A DNA stretch of 64,000 nucleotides from SHZI01 sp964407855 (GTDB lineage Bacteria; Pseudomonadota; Gammaproteobacteria; Steroidobacterales; GCA-2729495): positions 1 through 64,000 of the forward strand of contig CAYOXI010000005.1 in the NCBI GenBank assembly GCA_964407855.1. Reading direction: 5' to 3'. The translations under genes and the position numbers were made by a program. Under the pieces are notes generated by a model that was not told the origin of the DNA, made no database searches, and saw only the letters and a list, made by a program, of their open reading frames with translations. This document shows, piece after piece, positions 1 to 8,751 of this stretch. Every line of letters starts with the position of its first letter. Within the stretch, counting starts at the first letter, position 1.

Positions 1-629
1 AGGTCGCGGTTTCTGAAGGCGTCGTAAGCGCCCGCAGCCATCAGGGTCGGTACGGCCAGGAAGAACGAAAACTCCGCCGCCGCCCGCCGGGAGAGCCCGA
101 GCAGCAGGCCGCCGATGATCGTCGCACCGGACCGCGAAGTGCCGGGGATCAGGGCCACGCACTGGGCGCAACCCACCAGCAGCGCATCCTGCCAGCGCAT
201 GTCGTCCACGCTCTGGATGCGGATCGTGTGCTGACGACGCTCGGCCCAGAAGATGATGAACGCACCCACGATCAGCGCGATTGCCACGGGTATGGGGCTG
301 AACAACTGCGCCTTGATCAGGTCACCGAACAGGAGTCCCAGGAAGGCAGCTGGCAAAAAGGCCACCAGCAGATTCGACACGAAGCGGCGAGCCGCCGGAT
401 CAGAGCCCAGGCCACCCAGCACGCGGCCGAAACGTGCGCGGTACTCCCAGAGTACGGCCAGCATCGCTCCCGTCTGGATAACCAGCTCGAAGACGCCACC
501 CTTGCCGTCATCGAAATCGATGAGATCCCCGACGAGAATCAGGTGTCCCGTGGAGGAAATGGGCAAAAACTCGGTCAGGCCCTCCACGATCCCCATGATC
601 AGGGCCTTGAACAGGAACATCAAATCCAT
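1..629 (-). CDS. uppP: Undecaprenyl-diphosphate phosphatase (partial, C-terminus beyond window)
   Basis: Membrane phosphatase that recycles undecaprenyl diphosphate to the monophosphate carrier used for peptidoglycan and other envelope polymers. The minus-strand reading gives about 209 residues of a family usually near 270, starting MDLMFLFKALIMG and running off the left window edge. Both family signatures are visible: EGLTEFLPISSTGH near residue 17 and PGTSRSGAT in the second half, which form the catalytic pocket in the membrane. A second ATG three codons downstream (620) is also possible. It is divergent from nfeD, with about 100 bases between the two starts. Confidence 0.93.
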   Translation of the reverse strand, partial: MDLMFLFKALIMGIVEGLTEFLPISSTGHLILVGDLIDFDDGKGGVFELVIQTGAMLAVLWEYRARFGRVLGGLGSDPAARRFVSNLLVAFLPAAFLGLLFGDLIKAQLFSPIPVAIALIVGAFIIFWAERRQHTIRIQSVDDMRWQDALLVGCAQCVALIPGTSRSGATIIGGLLLGLSRRAAAEFSFFLAVPTLMAAGAYDAFRNRD

Positions 630-694
630 GCTGCACTATGGCCCGGCCGGGCGCCGGCGGGCAACTGCAGGAGTCACGATCCTGAAATTTCAGC

Positions 695-723
695 TTGACC
701 GACGGCTCCCCGCCCATGATTAA
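695..723 (+). promoter_or_regulatory. Possible sigma-70 promoter for nfeD
   Basis: TTGACC at 695-700, a 17-base spacer, then GATTAA at 718-723, followed within about 10 bases by the nfeD ATG at 733. The -35 is good and the -10 matches only in part. If correct, the mRNA leader is nearly absent. This is a pattern-only call. Confidence 0.3.
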
Positions 724-732
724 AGGCATAGA

Positions 733-2130
733 ATGCGGTCAAGGATTCTCGGGAGTTGCGCCGTGCGGTCTGCTGCCACTGCTGCCTTGCTGGTCCTCTG
801 GGGGCTGCTGTCGCCACTCGCGGCCGGTGCCAGCGACGCGGTGGTCACGTTGCGCGTGGCCGACGTCATCGGCCCTGCTTCGGCGGATTTCATCGTCCGG
901 GGCCTCAAGAATGCCGCTGAAGCCGATGCGCAGCTGGTGATCATCGAGCTTGATACGCCGGGTGGGCTCGACACCTCCATGCGCCAGATCATAAAGGCCA
1001 TCCTGGCGTCGCCAATCCCGGTCGCGACCTTCGTGGCGCCCGAAGGGGCGCGGGCCGCCAGTGCAGGCACCTTCATTCTTTACGCCAGCCATATCGCTGC
1101 CATGGCGCCGGCNNNNNNNNNNNNNNNNNNNNNNNNNNNNNNNNNNNNNNNNNNNNNNNNNNNNNNNNNNNNNNNNNNNNNNNNNNNNNNNNNNNNNNNN
1201 NNNNNNNNNNNNGACGCGATGTCCCGCAAGGTGATGAACGATGCGATCGCCTACATCCGCAGCCTGGCCGAGCTGCGGGAGCGGAATGTGGAGTGGGCTG
1301 AGCTGGCAGTCCGCGACGCTGCGAGCCTTTCCGCCGAGGATGCCAGGGAGAAGGGCGTCATCGAATACATCGCGGAGAACGTCCCGGACCTGCTTCGCCA
1401 GCTGGACGGGCAAACGATCAAGCTGCAGGTGGGCAAAGTGACTCTGGCCACGGCATCCGCTCCGGTCGAGGTCATTGAGCCGGACTGGCGTAACCGGGTA
1501 CTCAGCATAATTGCCAACCCCCAGATCGCCGTGGTCTTCATGATGATTGGCGTCTACGGGCTGTTCATCGAGTTCACCAGTCCCGGTTTCGGCGTTCCAG
1601 GCGTGGCCGGGGCGATCTTCCTGCTACTGGGGCTCTTCGCTTTCCAGCTGATGCCGATCAACTGGGCCGGGGTGGCACTCATGGGTGTCGGGGCCGTACT
1701 GATGCTCGCGGAGGCGTTTTTACCCAGTTTCGGCGTGCTCGGCGTGGGCGGCATCATTGCGATGGTTCTCGGTGGCCTGTTCCTGTTTGACGCCGACATC
1801 CCCGGCTACGGCATGCCCCTGCCGCTCGTCATCGGCATCGCGCTGGCGAATGCCCTGGTTGTCTTCGGCATCGGTTCCCTTGCGCTGCGCACCCGCTCCC
1901 GGCCGGTAGTCAGCGGCAGGGAGGAGATGATCGGCATTACCGGTACCCTCGTATCGGTAGATGGGGACGGCGCTTTTGCCCGCATCCATGGCGAACTGTG
2001 GAAGGTGCGTGCTGCGGGCCCGCTCAGGGCTGGTGACGGGGTCCGGGTCCGGCGAGTGGATGGCCTCACCCTCGAGGTCGAACCGATGGACAAACCCTCT
2101 TCAGTGAATCCAGGAGCTGGCCATGTTTGA
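733..2130 (+). CDS. NfeD family membrane serine protease (interrupted by assembly gap)
   Basis: NfeD1b-type protein: a signal peptide, a ClpP-like periplasmic serine protease domain, then a polytopic membrane region and a C-terminal soluble OB-fold (NfeD) domain. In the known family the protease pairs with a stomatin/slipin, matching the gene that follows. Visible: hydrophobic N-terminus, the ELDTPGG motif, AASAGT with the likely nucleophile Ser110, and a likely catalytic Lys in SRKVMND after the gap. Multiple membrane helices follow at about residues 255-395. One hundred N at 1113-1212 hide part of the protease domain; the frame continues as if that length were right. The stop overlaps the slipin start by 8 bases, implying translational coupling. 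Confidence 0.9.
   Translation: MRSRILGSCAVRSAATAALLVLWGLLSPLAAGASDAVVTLRVADVIGPASADFIVRGLKNAAEADAQLVIIELDTPGGLDTSMRQIIKAILASPIPVATFVAPEGARAASAGTFILYASHIAAMAPXXXXXXXXXXXXXXXXXXXXXXXXXXXXXXXXXXDAMSRKVMNDAIAYIRSLAELRERNVEWAELAVRDAASLSAEDAREKGVIEYIAENVPDLLRQLDGQTIKLQVGKVTLATASAPVEVIEPDWRNRVLSIIANPQIAVVFMMIGVYGLFIEFTSPGFGVPGVAGAIFLLLGLFAFQLMPINWAGVALMGVGAVLMLAEAFLPSFGVLGVGGIIAMVLGGLFLFDADIPGYGMPLPLVIGIALANALVVFGIGSLALRTRSRPVVSGREEMIGITGTLVSVDGDGAFARIHGELWKVRAAGPLRAGDGVRVRRVDGLTLEVEPMDKPSSVNPGAGHV
1113..1212. other. Assembly gap, 100 N
   Basis: Exactly 100 ambiguous bases inside the nfeD protease domain. The round number suggests a scaffolding placeholder, although the reading frame is kept on both sides and the family usually has a variable linker of about this length here. 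Confidence 0.99.
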
Positions 2131-2893
2131 CGTTGTCTTTGCTGTCTTCCCGGTGATTTTCGTCCTGGTGGCGATCATCGCCGCCGCTATCCGGATCCTG
2201 CGCGAGTACGAGCGGGGCGTGGTATTCATGCTGGGCCGCTTCTGGAAGGTGAAGGGGCCGGGTCTGGTCATTGTGATCCCGGTGGTCCAGCAGCTCGTCC
2301 GGGTCGACCTGCGCATCGTGACGATGGATGTTCCGTCCCAGGATGTGATCTCCAAGGACAACGTCTCGGTAAAGGTCAACGCCGTACTGTATTTCCGGGT
2401 GGTAGATCCGGAGAAAGCCATCATTCAGGTGGAAGACTTCCTGATGGCCACCAGCCAGCTCGCGCAGACCACACTGCGGGCCGTACTCGGCAAACATGAC
2501 CTGGACGAGATGCTCTCCGAACGGGAGAAGCTGAACCTGGATATCCAGAAGATCCTCGATGCCCAGACCGATGCCTGGGGCGTGAAGGTCGCCAACGTCG
2601 AGATCAAGCACATTGATCTCAATGAGAACATGATTCGCGCGATCGCCCGCCAGGCCGAGGCCGAGCGGGAACGACGGGCCAAGGTGATTCATGCCGAGGG
2701 TGAGAAGCAGGCGGCCGTGGCCCTGATTGAGGCGGCGGAAATGCTGGCCCGGGAGCCGGCTGCCATGCAACTTCGCTATCTCCAGACCCTTACCCAGGTG
2801 GCCAACGACCGAACCTCCACGATCGTCTTCCCGGTACCCAGCGAGATCCTGAAGGCGCTGGTTCCGGGCGGCGGCAGCCCGCCGACCCGCTAG
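2123..2893 (+). CDS. Slipin/stomatin-like SPFH domain protein
   Basis: Membrane-anchored SPFH protein of 256 residues. Residues 3-24 form a hydrophobic hairpin, followed by the SPFH/band 7 core (VFMLGRFWKVKGPG) and a charged coiled-coil rich in AEAERERRAK that drives oligomerisation. The close pairing with nfeD, with overlapping genes, is the classical nfeD-slipin operon in which the slipin is the proposed partner and substrate of the NfeD protease. Its TAG stop shares the tetranucleotide CTAG (2890-2893) with the stop of the convergent oxygenase gene. Confidence 0.9.
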   Translation: MFDVVFAVFPVIFVLVAIIAAAIRILREYERGVVFMLGRFWKVKGPGLVIVIPVVQQLVRVDLRIVTMDVPSQDVISKDNVSVKVNAVLYFRVVDPEKAIIQVEDFLMATSQLAQTTLRAVLGKHDLDEMLSEREKLNLDIQKILDAQTDAWGVKVANVEIKHIDLNENMIRAIARQAEAERERRAKVIHAEGEKQAAVALIEAAEMLAREPAAMQLRYLQTLTQVANDRTSTIVFPVPSEILKALVPGGGSPPTR

Positions 2894-4023
2894 CTGACGA
2901 CCGACTGCAGGACCGAAGTCCCTGGTTCAGCGGGGGCCGCCCGGTTCCGCAGGAGAGGCACGGTCCTGTGCACCCAGTGCTGGGGGTCAGTCCGATGGCC
3001 GGGGCAGGGGATCACCTGGATATGGGCATCGCGCCGTGCCACCAGGGTCCGGGTGTCAATCTCGCCATACCGGGCGGCGTAGTCCCGGATCATCTTGCGG
3101 ACCTGGGCAACGGTCAGGTCGGTTTCGACCAGCAGTTCTTCTGCCGGGGAGGCTGACAGACGGGGGCGGGTCTCCTTCAGAACTTTGTAGTCTTCGTCCA
3201 TGACCATGTCCCGGGTCATCGTGATCAATGCGGCATGATCGCGGGCTGTGATCGCTCCCTTCGGCTGCAGCAGGAGCATGAAGATCTGGGTGTTGTCGGC
3301 GTCGATCGGGGTCACCGCGGCTACTACCACGGTAACCGGATAGCCCGGCTGCCGGTTGGTGTTGCGGGACAGGAGGCCGACCACCTGGAATTCCATCAGA
3401 AGGCCCCGGTCCGGATTCGTCCTTCCCTTGTCGTCCCAGGCCGCATGAAAGGCCGTGACGTGCCGGTCACTGAGTTCATGGGTCTCGATGGTGACACCCT
3501 TCGGCAGCCAGCGGCCGAACTCATGAACATAGTGGACGTGGCAGGGGTCGTTGTAGTTCTCGGCAAGCCGCACGTAGTTCACGTCTTTTTGCCGCGCAAT
3601 CACGTCGCAGTACCACGCCTCTGGCTGGTCATACTCCGGCAGGATGTCAGGCAGGACGGGACGCTCGGCTTCCCCCAGATCACCGAGAAAGGCGAAAACC
3701 AGACCAAATTTCTCGACCACGGGATAGGCAGGTACCCGTGCCTTGCGGGGGATGGCCACCCCGGGCCGGAGTCCCGCCGGGATCATGGTGCAGTGGCCGG
3801 TACCGTCGAACTCCCAGCCGTGCTGGGGGCAGCTGATCCGGTTGTCCCGGGTCTGGCCACCGGCGAGTGACGCGCCCCGGTGGCAGCAGCTGTCGCTGAG
3901 GCAAAGAGCCTGGCCGGTCGAATCCCGGAACAGGACGAAGTCGCAGCCGAGCATGCGGATCCGGCGGGGTGCCGTGCCAAGCTCGGCGCTGATGCAGGCT
4001 GCGTACCAGTTGTTGATGAACAT
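2890..4023 (-). CDS. Rieske [2Fe-2S] aromatic ring-hydroxylating oxygenase, VanA-like
   Basis: Oxygenase component of a Rieske non-haem iron monooxygenase or dioxygenase, 377 residues. The N-terminal Rieske domain shows the C-x-H...C-x2-H cluster ligands at Cys46, His48, Cys65 and His68. The catalytic domain has the mononuclear iron motif around N156-D159-H162-H167. The layout resembles VanA/phenylpropionate-type enzymes with one large subunit. No reductase or ferredoxin gene is adjacent, so the electron donor and the substrate cannot be read from context. Confidence 0.85.
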   Translation of the reverse strand: MFINNWYAACISAELGTAPRRIRMLGCDFVLFRDSTGQALCLSDSCCHRGASLAGGQTRDNRISCPQHGWEFDGTGHCTMIPAGLRPGVAIPRKARVPAYPVVEKFGLVFAFLGDLGEAERPVLPDILPEYDQPEAWYCDVIARQKDVNYVRLAENYNDPCHVHYVHEFGRWLPKGVTIETHELSDRHVTAFHAAWDDKGRTNPDRGLLMEFQVVGLLSRNTNRQPGYPVTVVVAAVTPIDADNTQIFMLLLQPKGAITARDHAALITMTRDMVMDEDYKVLKETRPRLSASPAEELLVETDLTVAQVRKMIRDYAARYGEIDTRTLVARRDAHIQVIPCPGHRTDPQHWVHRTVPLLRNRAAPAEPGTSVLQSVVS

Positions 4024-4053
4024 CTTGACGCTCCCGAAGCGATAGTCCCCAGC

Positions 4054-5001
4054 TTAACCCGGTTCCGTTTGCTCCAATCCAGGCTTCGGGCGGGGTTCCA
4101 GCAGTCGGGCCAGCACCCGGGTCCAGGGCAGGAAAAAGGCTGCGATGGCCAGATTAAAGAGCAGATGCGCCAGGGCCACGGCGATGTCCAGTGACGTCGC
4201 CTGGGCACCAACCCAGGCGGCGTAGGGGCGAATAAAGGGCGCAAACGCCAGCACCCCCAGGCCATTGAACGCGAGGTTGGCCAGAGCTGTGCGTTTGGCC
4301 GTAGTGCCCAGGGGAATGCTGGCGATCAGTGCGGTAACGGTCGTGCCCGCATTGGCGCCCACCACGATCGCCACCGCGCCGGTCAGGTCCAGGACGCCGG
4401 CCTGCACCAGCAGTACGACCAGTCCCGACACCACGCTCGAGGATTGCACCAGCATGGCGGCCACGGCCCCAGCCAGCAGGCCCAGCCAGGGCGTTGCGGC
4501 CAGTGCGAGCCACTTCGTAAGGGCCGGATCGCTTTTCACCGGATCGAGTGCCGTGCTGATCAGGTCCAGGGAAAACAGTATCAGTCCGAAATAGAAGATG
4601 CTCTTGCCGACCACCCGGCTGGTCCGGGGCAGGATCGACAGCAGCGTGCCCACGATGATGGCGATGGCCCCGAGTCCGGTGACCTTGGCGCTGACCAGCC
4701 ACGCTGTTGCGGTGGTGCCCACGTTGGCGCCGAGGAATACCGCCAGGCTGCCCCCCAGACTGAGGACTCGCGCATCAACAAGTGCCACGGCAATGGCTGA
4801 GACGGCGCTGGATGACTGCACCAGGGCGGTGAAGGCAGCCCCCATTGCGAAGCCGAGCAGCCGGAAGCGGGTTGCGGCCGCCATCCAGCTGCGCAGCGCG
4901 TCCCGGCCCAGTGTCTGAAGTTCGGCCGAGAAACTCTGCAGGCCAAAGAGAAACAGCACAACGGCCGCGAGAATCGAAATGCCTGTCTGCAGGAAGCTCA
5001 T
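4054..5001 (-). CDS. Na/Pi cotransporter family protein
   Basis: Inner-membrane sodium-phosphate symporter of the PNaS family (NptA/YjbB type), 315 residues. The two inverted repeats each contain the hallmark QSSSA or QSSSV motif, here in ALVQSSSAVSA and MLVQSSSVVSG, with hydrophobic helices throughout. The protein ends soon after the last helices, so the cytoplasmic PhoU-like extension seen in longer members is absent. It lies beside the sodium channel gene on the same strand, with 117 bases between them. Confidence 0.88.
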   Translation of the reverse strand: MSFLQTGISILAAVVLFLFGLQSFSAELQTLGRDALRSWMAAATRFRLLGFAMGAAFTALVQSSSAVSAIAVALVDARVLSLGGSLAVFLGANVGTTATAWLVSAKVTGLGAIAIIVGTLLSILPRTSRVVGKSIFYFGLILFSLDLISTALDPVKSDPALTKWLALAATPWLGLLAGAVAAMLVQSSSVVSGLVVLLVQAGVLDLTGAVAIVVGANAGTTVTALIASIPLGTTAKRTALANLAFNGLGVLAFAPFIRPYAAWVGAQATSLDIAVALAHLLFNLAIAAFFLPWTRVLARLLEPRPKPGLEQTEPG

Positions 5002-5117
5002 GCTCTGAGTACAGGTATCGCCGGTCCCTGCGCAAATCTCGCGACAACACCTGACTCGATCAGGCCGAGCCAGTTCGCACCAGCTGCGACACCGGTTTCG
5101 GCTGTCGCGTGCGCCAT

Positions 5118-5915
5118 TCAGGGCTGCCCGGGCAGATGTTGCCGCAGCGCTGACATCTCCCGGCGGAGCTCCCGCAGCTCCACCAGGATCTGGCCCCGCT
5201 CGTCATGCGCCAGCCGTTCCTGGGAAGCCCTCTCGGCGTCGTGCTCCGCCTGCATCGCGCTCACCACGACACCGATGAAGAGGTTCAGCATCATGAATGT
5301 GGCAACCAGGATGAACGGCACGAAGAAGGCCCAGGCATAGGGATAGACCGTCATGACCGGCCGCACGATGCCCATCGACCAGCTTTCCAGGGTCATGATC
5401 TGGAACAGGGAGTAGAGGCTGGCCGCCACCGATCCGAACCACTGGGGGAAGGATGGACCAAACAGCTTGGTTGCCATCACCGCCGCGACGTAGAAGATCA
5501 GGCCGAGGAGGGCGACGACGGAAGTGATGCCGGGGATGGCAGTGAGCAGCCCCTGCACGACGGCACGCATCCTCGGAACCACCGAGATCAGGCGCAGAGC
5601 GCGCAGCACCCGCAGGGCACGGAGTACCGCGAAGCCCTCACCAGCCGGCACCAGCGAAACGCCCACGACGAGGAAATCGAAGACGTTCCAGGGGTCCCGG
5701 AAAAAGCGCAGCCCGAAGGCAGCAAGCCTGAGGGACACTTCTACCGCAAAAATCGCCAGGGCGATCCGGTCCAGCCAGATGATCAGCGTGCCGGCCCGCT
5801 CCATCGCGGCTGGCCACGTCTCCAGGCCAAGAGTGATGGCGTTGACAATGATCACCACCAGCACGAAGCGCTGGAAGCGATGGTTCTCCACGAAGGGGAT
5901 CAGGGCTGGGATCAC
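5118..5915 (-). CDS. Bacterial voltage-gated sodium channel (BacNav/NaChBac family)
   Basis: Homotetrameric six-helix cation channel, 265 residues. S1-S3 lie at about residues 14-90. S4 has four arginines at every third position (R99, R102, R105, R108), the expected voltage sensor. The pore carries TLESWSM at residues 175-181, the sodium-selectivity filter type of NavAb and close to NaChBac. S6 is at about 196-221, followed by an acidic and then amphipathic stretch (224-260) fitting the C-terminal four-helix coiled coil. Known family roles include motility, chemotaxis and pH homeostasis in alkaline or salty settings; the role here is not shown. Confidence 0.93.
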   Translation of the reverse strand: MIPALIPFVENHRFQRFVLVVIIVNAITLGLETWPAAMERAGTLIIWLDRIALAIFAVEVSLRLAAFGLRFFRDPWNVFDFLVVGVSLVPAGEGFAVLRALRVLRALRLISVVPRMRAVVQGLLTAIPGITSVVALLGLIFYVAAVMATKLFGPSFPQWFGSVAASLYSLFQIMTLESWSMGIVRPVMTVYPYAWAFFVPFILVATFMMLNLFIGVVVSAMQAEHDAERASQERLAHDERGQILVELRELRREMSALRQHLPGQP

Positions 5916-5930
5916 GTCTCGATGCTCTGG

Positions 5931-6302
5931 TCAGCGGCAGTTGTAGTCACGCCAGATGGCGATCTTGCCATCCCGTACGATGAACATCCCCGCGAGCCGG
6001 GGATGATTGTCGTACTTGCTGTCGTGGGCGTAGAAGTGATCGATGCGTTCGTTGATCACCATCGGGCCCATGGCGTGGGAACGGACGATTTCCCAGTCCA
6101 CGGACTTCAGCTTCTTGAGGAACGGCCCCATCTGCCTGATGAATTCCTCGCGGGTCGTGATCACCGGGCCACCCTCCCAGACCAGGTACTCGAAGGGCTC
6201 GGTAAAATAGGTCGTGAGGTGCTCCGCGTCCTGCCGGGACCAGTCCCGGCAAAAGCGTGTCACGAGTTCTTCATTGGCCTTTTCCGTCTCGGTCATGGGC
6301 AT
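5931..6302 (-). CDS. Limonene-1,2-epoxide hydrolase-like (NTF2 fold) protein
   Basis: Small alpha+beta barrel protein of 123 residues with the SnoaL/NTF2 fold. The C-terminal half matches limonene-1,2-epoxide hydrolase in layout: NERIDHF, then GMFIVRDGKI, then WRDYN. This supplies the Arg-Asp pair and the second Asp of the known catalytic triad. The real substrate is unknown; many such proteins act on epoxides or sterol-like compounds. It stands alone just upstream, on the minus strand, of the sodium channel gene. Confidence 0.72.
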   Translation of the reverse strand: MPMTETEKANEELVTRFCRDWSRQDAEHLTTYFTEPFEYLVWEGGPVITTREEFIRQMGPFLKKLKSVDWEIVRSHAMGPMVINERIDHFYAHDSKYDNHPRLAGMFIVRDGKIAIWRDYNCR

Positions 6303-6481
6303 CCGTCAGCGGTTGATACCGCCTCAGAATACCTCGACGGACGGAATCAGAAGCGCAAACCTGCCGTCCGAGGCAGCGAATCTCCCCGGGGCGCAGCCGG
6401 CCCTGCCGCGCCACCCCTGACCAGACTGGTTCCCGGACGGGCGGACTGTTGCTCCGTGAAGGGATTGCCTAGCATGCGACG

Positions 6482-7381
6482 ATGCAGCCAGACAGCCAGC
6501 GGGAACCCCGGACCTCGTCCCTGTCGCCCCTGGTGATTGCCTGCCTGGTGGCCACCTGGCTGGTCTGGGGCTCGACCTACCTGGCGATCAAGTTCGCGCT
6601 GGTCAGCTTCCCCCCGTTCCTGCAGATGGGCAGCCGCTTTCTCGTGGCCGGGGTCGCACTGGCGGCCTGGATGCGCTGGGTGCGCGGGGCACCCTGGCCG
6701 GATGCGCGGCAGTGGCGTCATGCGGTGGTGGTCGGCGCGCTGATGCTCGGCGGTGGCATGGGAGGCACGGCGGTGGCCGAGCAGACCATCGGGTCCGGCC
6801 TCGTGGTGGCTTTCATCGCAATCACGCCACTGCTGATGGTGCTGTGGAACCTGTTCTGGAAGCTACGACCGGGCCGGGGCGAACTGGCTGGCATCGGCAT
6901 CGGCCTGGTGGGGGTGCTGTTACTGGTCAGGGGGCAGGGCTTCCAGGCCTCGCCGGCGGGCCTGGCCGCAATTTTCATCGCCACGGTCACCTGGTCGCTC
7001 GGCAGCGTGCTCAGCCAGCGCTCCCTGCCGCTCGCGACTGGCGCGATGGGATTTGCCAGCGAGATGCTCTGCGGCGGCCTCGTGCTGATGGTGCTGGCGG
7101 TGGTCAGCGGCGAGTCCCTGCAGTGGCCTCCGACGCCTCTGGCCGCCTGGTCCTGGGCCTACCTCGTGGTCTTCGGCTCGCTCGTCGCCTTCAACGCCTA
7201 CATGGTGCTGCTGGCCCGGACGCCGGCAGGCCTCGCCTCCAGCTACACGTTTGTGAATCCGGTGATCGCGATGCTGCTGGGCGTGACCCTCGGCGGCGAG
7301 ACCATCTCCCGGCCCGAGTGGGGGGCCGCTGGCGTGATCCTGCTCGGCGTCGTCCTGCTGGTTGCGACCCGGTCGCGCTGA
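6482..7381 (+). CDS. EamA/DMT family transporter, YedA-like
   Basis: Inner-membrane exporter of the drug/metabolite superfamily, 299 residues, with ten predicted helices arranged as two EamA repeats. The N-terminal motif LVWGSTYLAIKFAL and the following PPFLQMGSRFLVAG are typical of the YedA subgroup. Substrates in this family range from amino acids to metabolites, and nothing nearby decides between them. The gene ends shortly before def on the same strand. Confidence 0.85.
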   Translation: MQPDSQREPRTSSLSPLVIACLVATWLVWGSTYLAIKFALVSFPPFLQMGSRFLVAGVALAAWMRWVRGAPWPDARQWRHAVVVGALMLGGGMGGTAVAEQTIGSGLVVAFIAITPLLMVLWNLFWKLRPGRGELAGIGIGLVGVLLLVRGQGFQASPAGLAAIFIATVTWSLGSVLSQRSLPLATGAMGFASEMLCGGLVLMVLAVVSGESLQWPPTPLAAWSWAYLVVFGSLVAFNAYMVLLARTPAGLASSYTFVNPVIAMLLGVTLGGETISRPEWGAAGVILLGVVLLVATRSR

Positions 7382-7409
7382 AGCGCTTGCCACGGAGGAT
7401 AATGACCGG

Positions 7410-7943
7410 ATGGCTGTACGCGAGATTCTGCGCATGGGTGATCCCCGGCTGCTCGGGGTGGCGGCGCCCGTGACCGCCTTCGACACGCCGGCCCTGCACG
7501 CGCTGGTGGCGGACCTGTTCGAGACCATGCGTGCCGCCGATGGTGCCGGTCTCGCCGCACCCCAGATCGGCGTGGACCAGGCAGTGGTGATCTTCGGCTT
7601 CGACCAGCTGGACCGCTATCCCGATGCCCCGGCGGTGCCCGAGACCGTTCTCGTCAATCCGGTGATCGAGCCCCTCGCGCCGGATGAGGAGGAGGGCTGG
7701 GAAGGTTGCCTGTCCGTCCCCGGCATGCGCGGCGTCGTATCCCGCTACACGCGGATCCGGTACCGGGGCTTTGACATCGCGGGCAACCCGATTGACCGGA
7801 TCGCGGAGGGCTTCCATGCCCGCGTGGTCCAGCACGAATGCGACCACCTGATCGGCGTGCTGTACCCGATGCGGATCCGGGATTTCAGCCGCTTTGGCTA
7901 CACGGCCGTGCTGTTCCCGGAGCTCGAGGGGCGCGACGATTGA
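7410..7943 (+). CDS. def: Peptide deformylase
   Basis: Removes the N-formyl group from nascent proteins at the ribosome, using a metal ion. All three family motifs are present: GAGLAAPQIG, EGCLSVPGMRG (metal ligand Cys) and QHECDHLIG (two metal His and catalytic Glu). The start at 7410 gives 177 residues, and GGAGG lies 11 bases upstream; an upstream frame extension to 7362 has no family support. No fmt gene is next to it, so this may be a second, stand-alone deformylase. Confidence 0.93.
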   Translation: MAVREILRMGDPRLLGVAAPVTAFDTPALHALVADLFETMRAADGAGLAAPQIGVDQAVVIFGFDQLDRYPDAPAVPETVLVNPVIEPLAPDEEEGWEGCLSVPGMRGVVSRYTRIRYRGFDIAGNPIDRIAEGFHARVVQHECDHLIGVLYPMRIRDFSRFGYTAVLFPELEGRDD

Positions 7944-7959
7944 GTCCGGTTGAACGGTG

Positions 7960-8685
7960 CTAGGCCCGGGCCAGTTCGTCCAGCTGCCGGGCAAGCAGGT
8001 CCGGCGCCGCCAGGAAGGGGGAATGGCCGGTATCCAGCGTCAGCACCGGATCACAGGGCATCCGCTCGATCATGAGCATCTGCAGGAACAGCGGGATGGC
8101 CCGGTCCCGACGGCAACGGATGTAGGCCCGTGGCACCTGCCCGAAGCGTTCCGGTGAGAGTGCAGCCGTGCCGAAGTGGGCGGCCAGGGACTCCGGTACC
8201 AGTCGTTCGGCGGCAAACTCCGCGTCCTCGTCGGTGCAGTCCCGGTAGAAGAGGGCCCGTGCCAGATCCGGGCGCACCACCACGGCCTTGCGGTCCGGTG
8301 TGCGTTCGGTGGCCTCGTTGAGCGGGTTGTCGGGATCCGCGCCGGCAATGCGCACCAGTGAGTCGCCATCCTGCGGGAGGAAGGCCGAGAGAAATACCAG
8401 TCGCCGGATACTGCCGGGGATCGTCTCGGCGACCTGGCTGATCACGATGCCCGCCAGGCTATGTCCCACCAGGATTACCGGCTCGCCGGTCGCCTGCCGG
8501 ATCAGCCCGGTCACGCAGCTGGCATAGTTGGCAATCGTCTGGTCGGCCACGGGTGCGGGATTGCCGCCATGCCCGGGCAGATCCGGCGTCAGCACCCGAT
8601 GGCCGGCAGCCGCGAGCAGCGGCCGCACCCGATCCCAGCACCAGCTCCCGTGCCAGGCACCATGCACCAGCACCATGGTTGCCAT
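7960..8685 (-). CDS. Alpha/beta hydrolase, methylesterase/EstC-like
   Basis: Soluble esterase-type hydrolase of 241 residues. The start MATMVLVHGAWHG places the oxyanion-hole motif right at the N-terminus, as in EstC and plant methylesterase-like enzymes. The nucleophile elbow is GHSLAG, and the C-terminal GHSPFL gives the catalytic histidine. The reading frame stays open far upstream (to 9495), but that part is only the reverse of the GST and glnE genes. Substrate unknown. Confidence 0.82.
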   Translation of the reverse strand: MATMVLVHGAWHGSWCWDRVRPLLAAAGHRVLTPDLPGHGGNPAPVADQTIANYASCVTGLIRQATGEPVILVGHSLAGIVISQVAETIPGSIRRLVFLSAFLPQDGDSLVRIAGADPDNPLNEATERTPDRKAVVVRPDLARALFYRDCTDEDAEFAAERLVPESLAAHFGTAALSPERFGQVPRAYIRCRRDRAIPLFLQMLMIERMPCDPVLTLDTGHSPFLAAPDLLARQLDELARA

Positions 8686-8751
8686 CAATCCGGATCCCTG
8701 CGATTCTCGCCCGCTTGGCGCAACACCCGTTGCGAACTGCGGAGCACTCTC

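Noticed and set aside
5205..6536. A 443-residue plus-strand frame across the sodium channel and epoxide hydrolase-like genes
   Set aside because: No recognisable domain and rich in His/Gln/Asp as typical for antisense frames in GC-rich genes.
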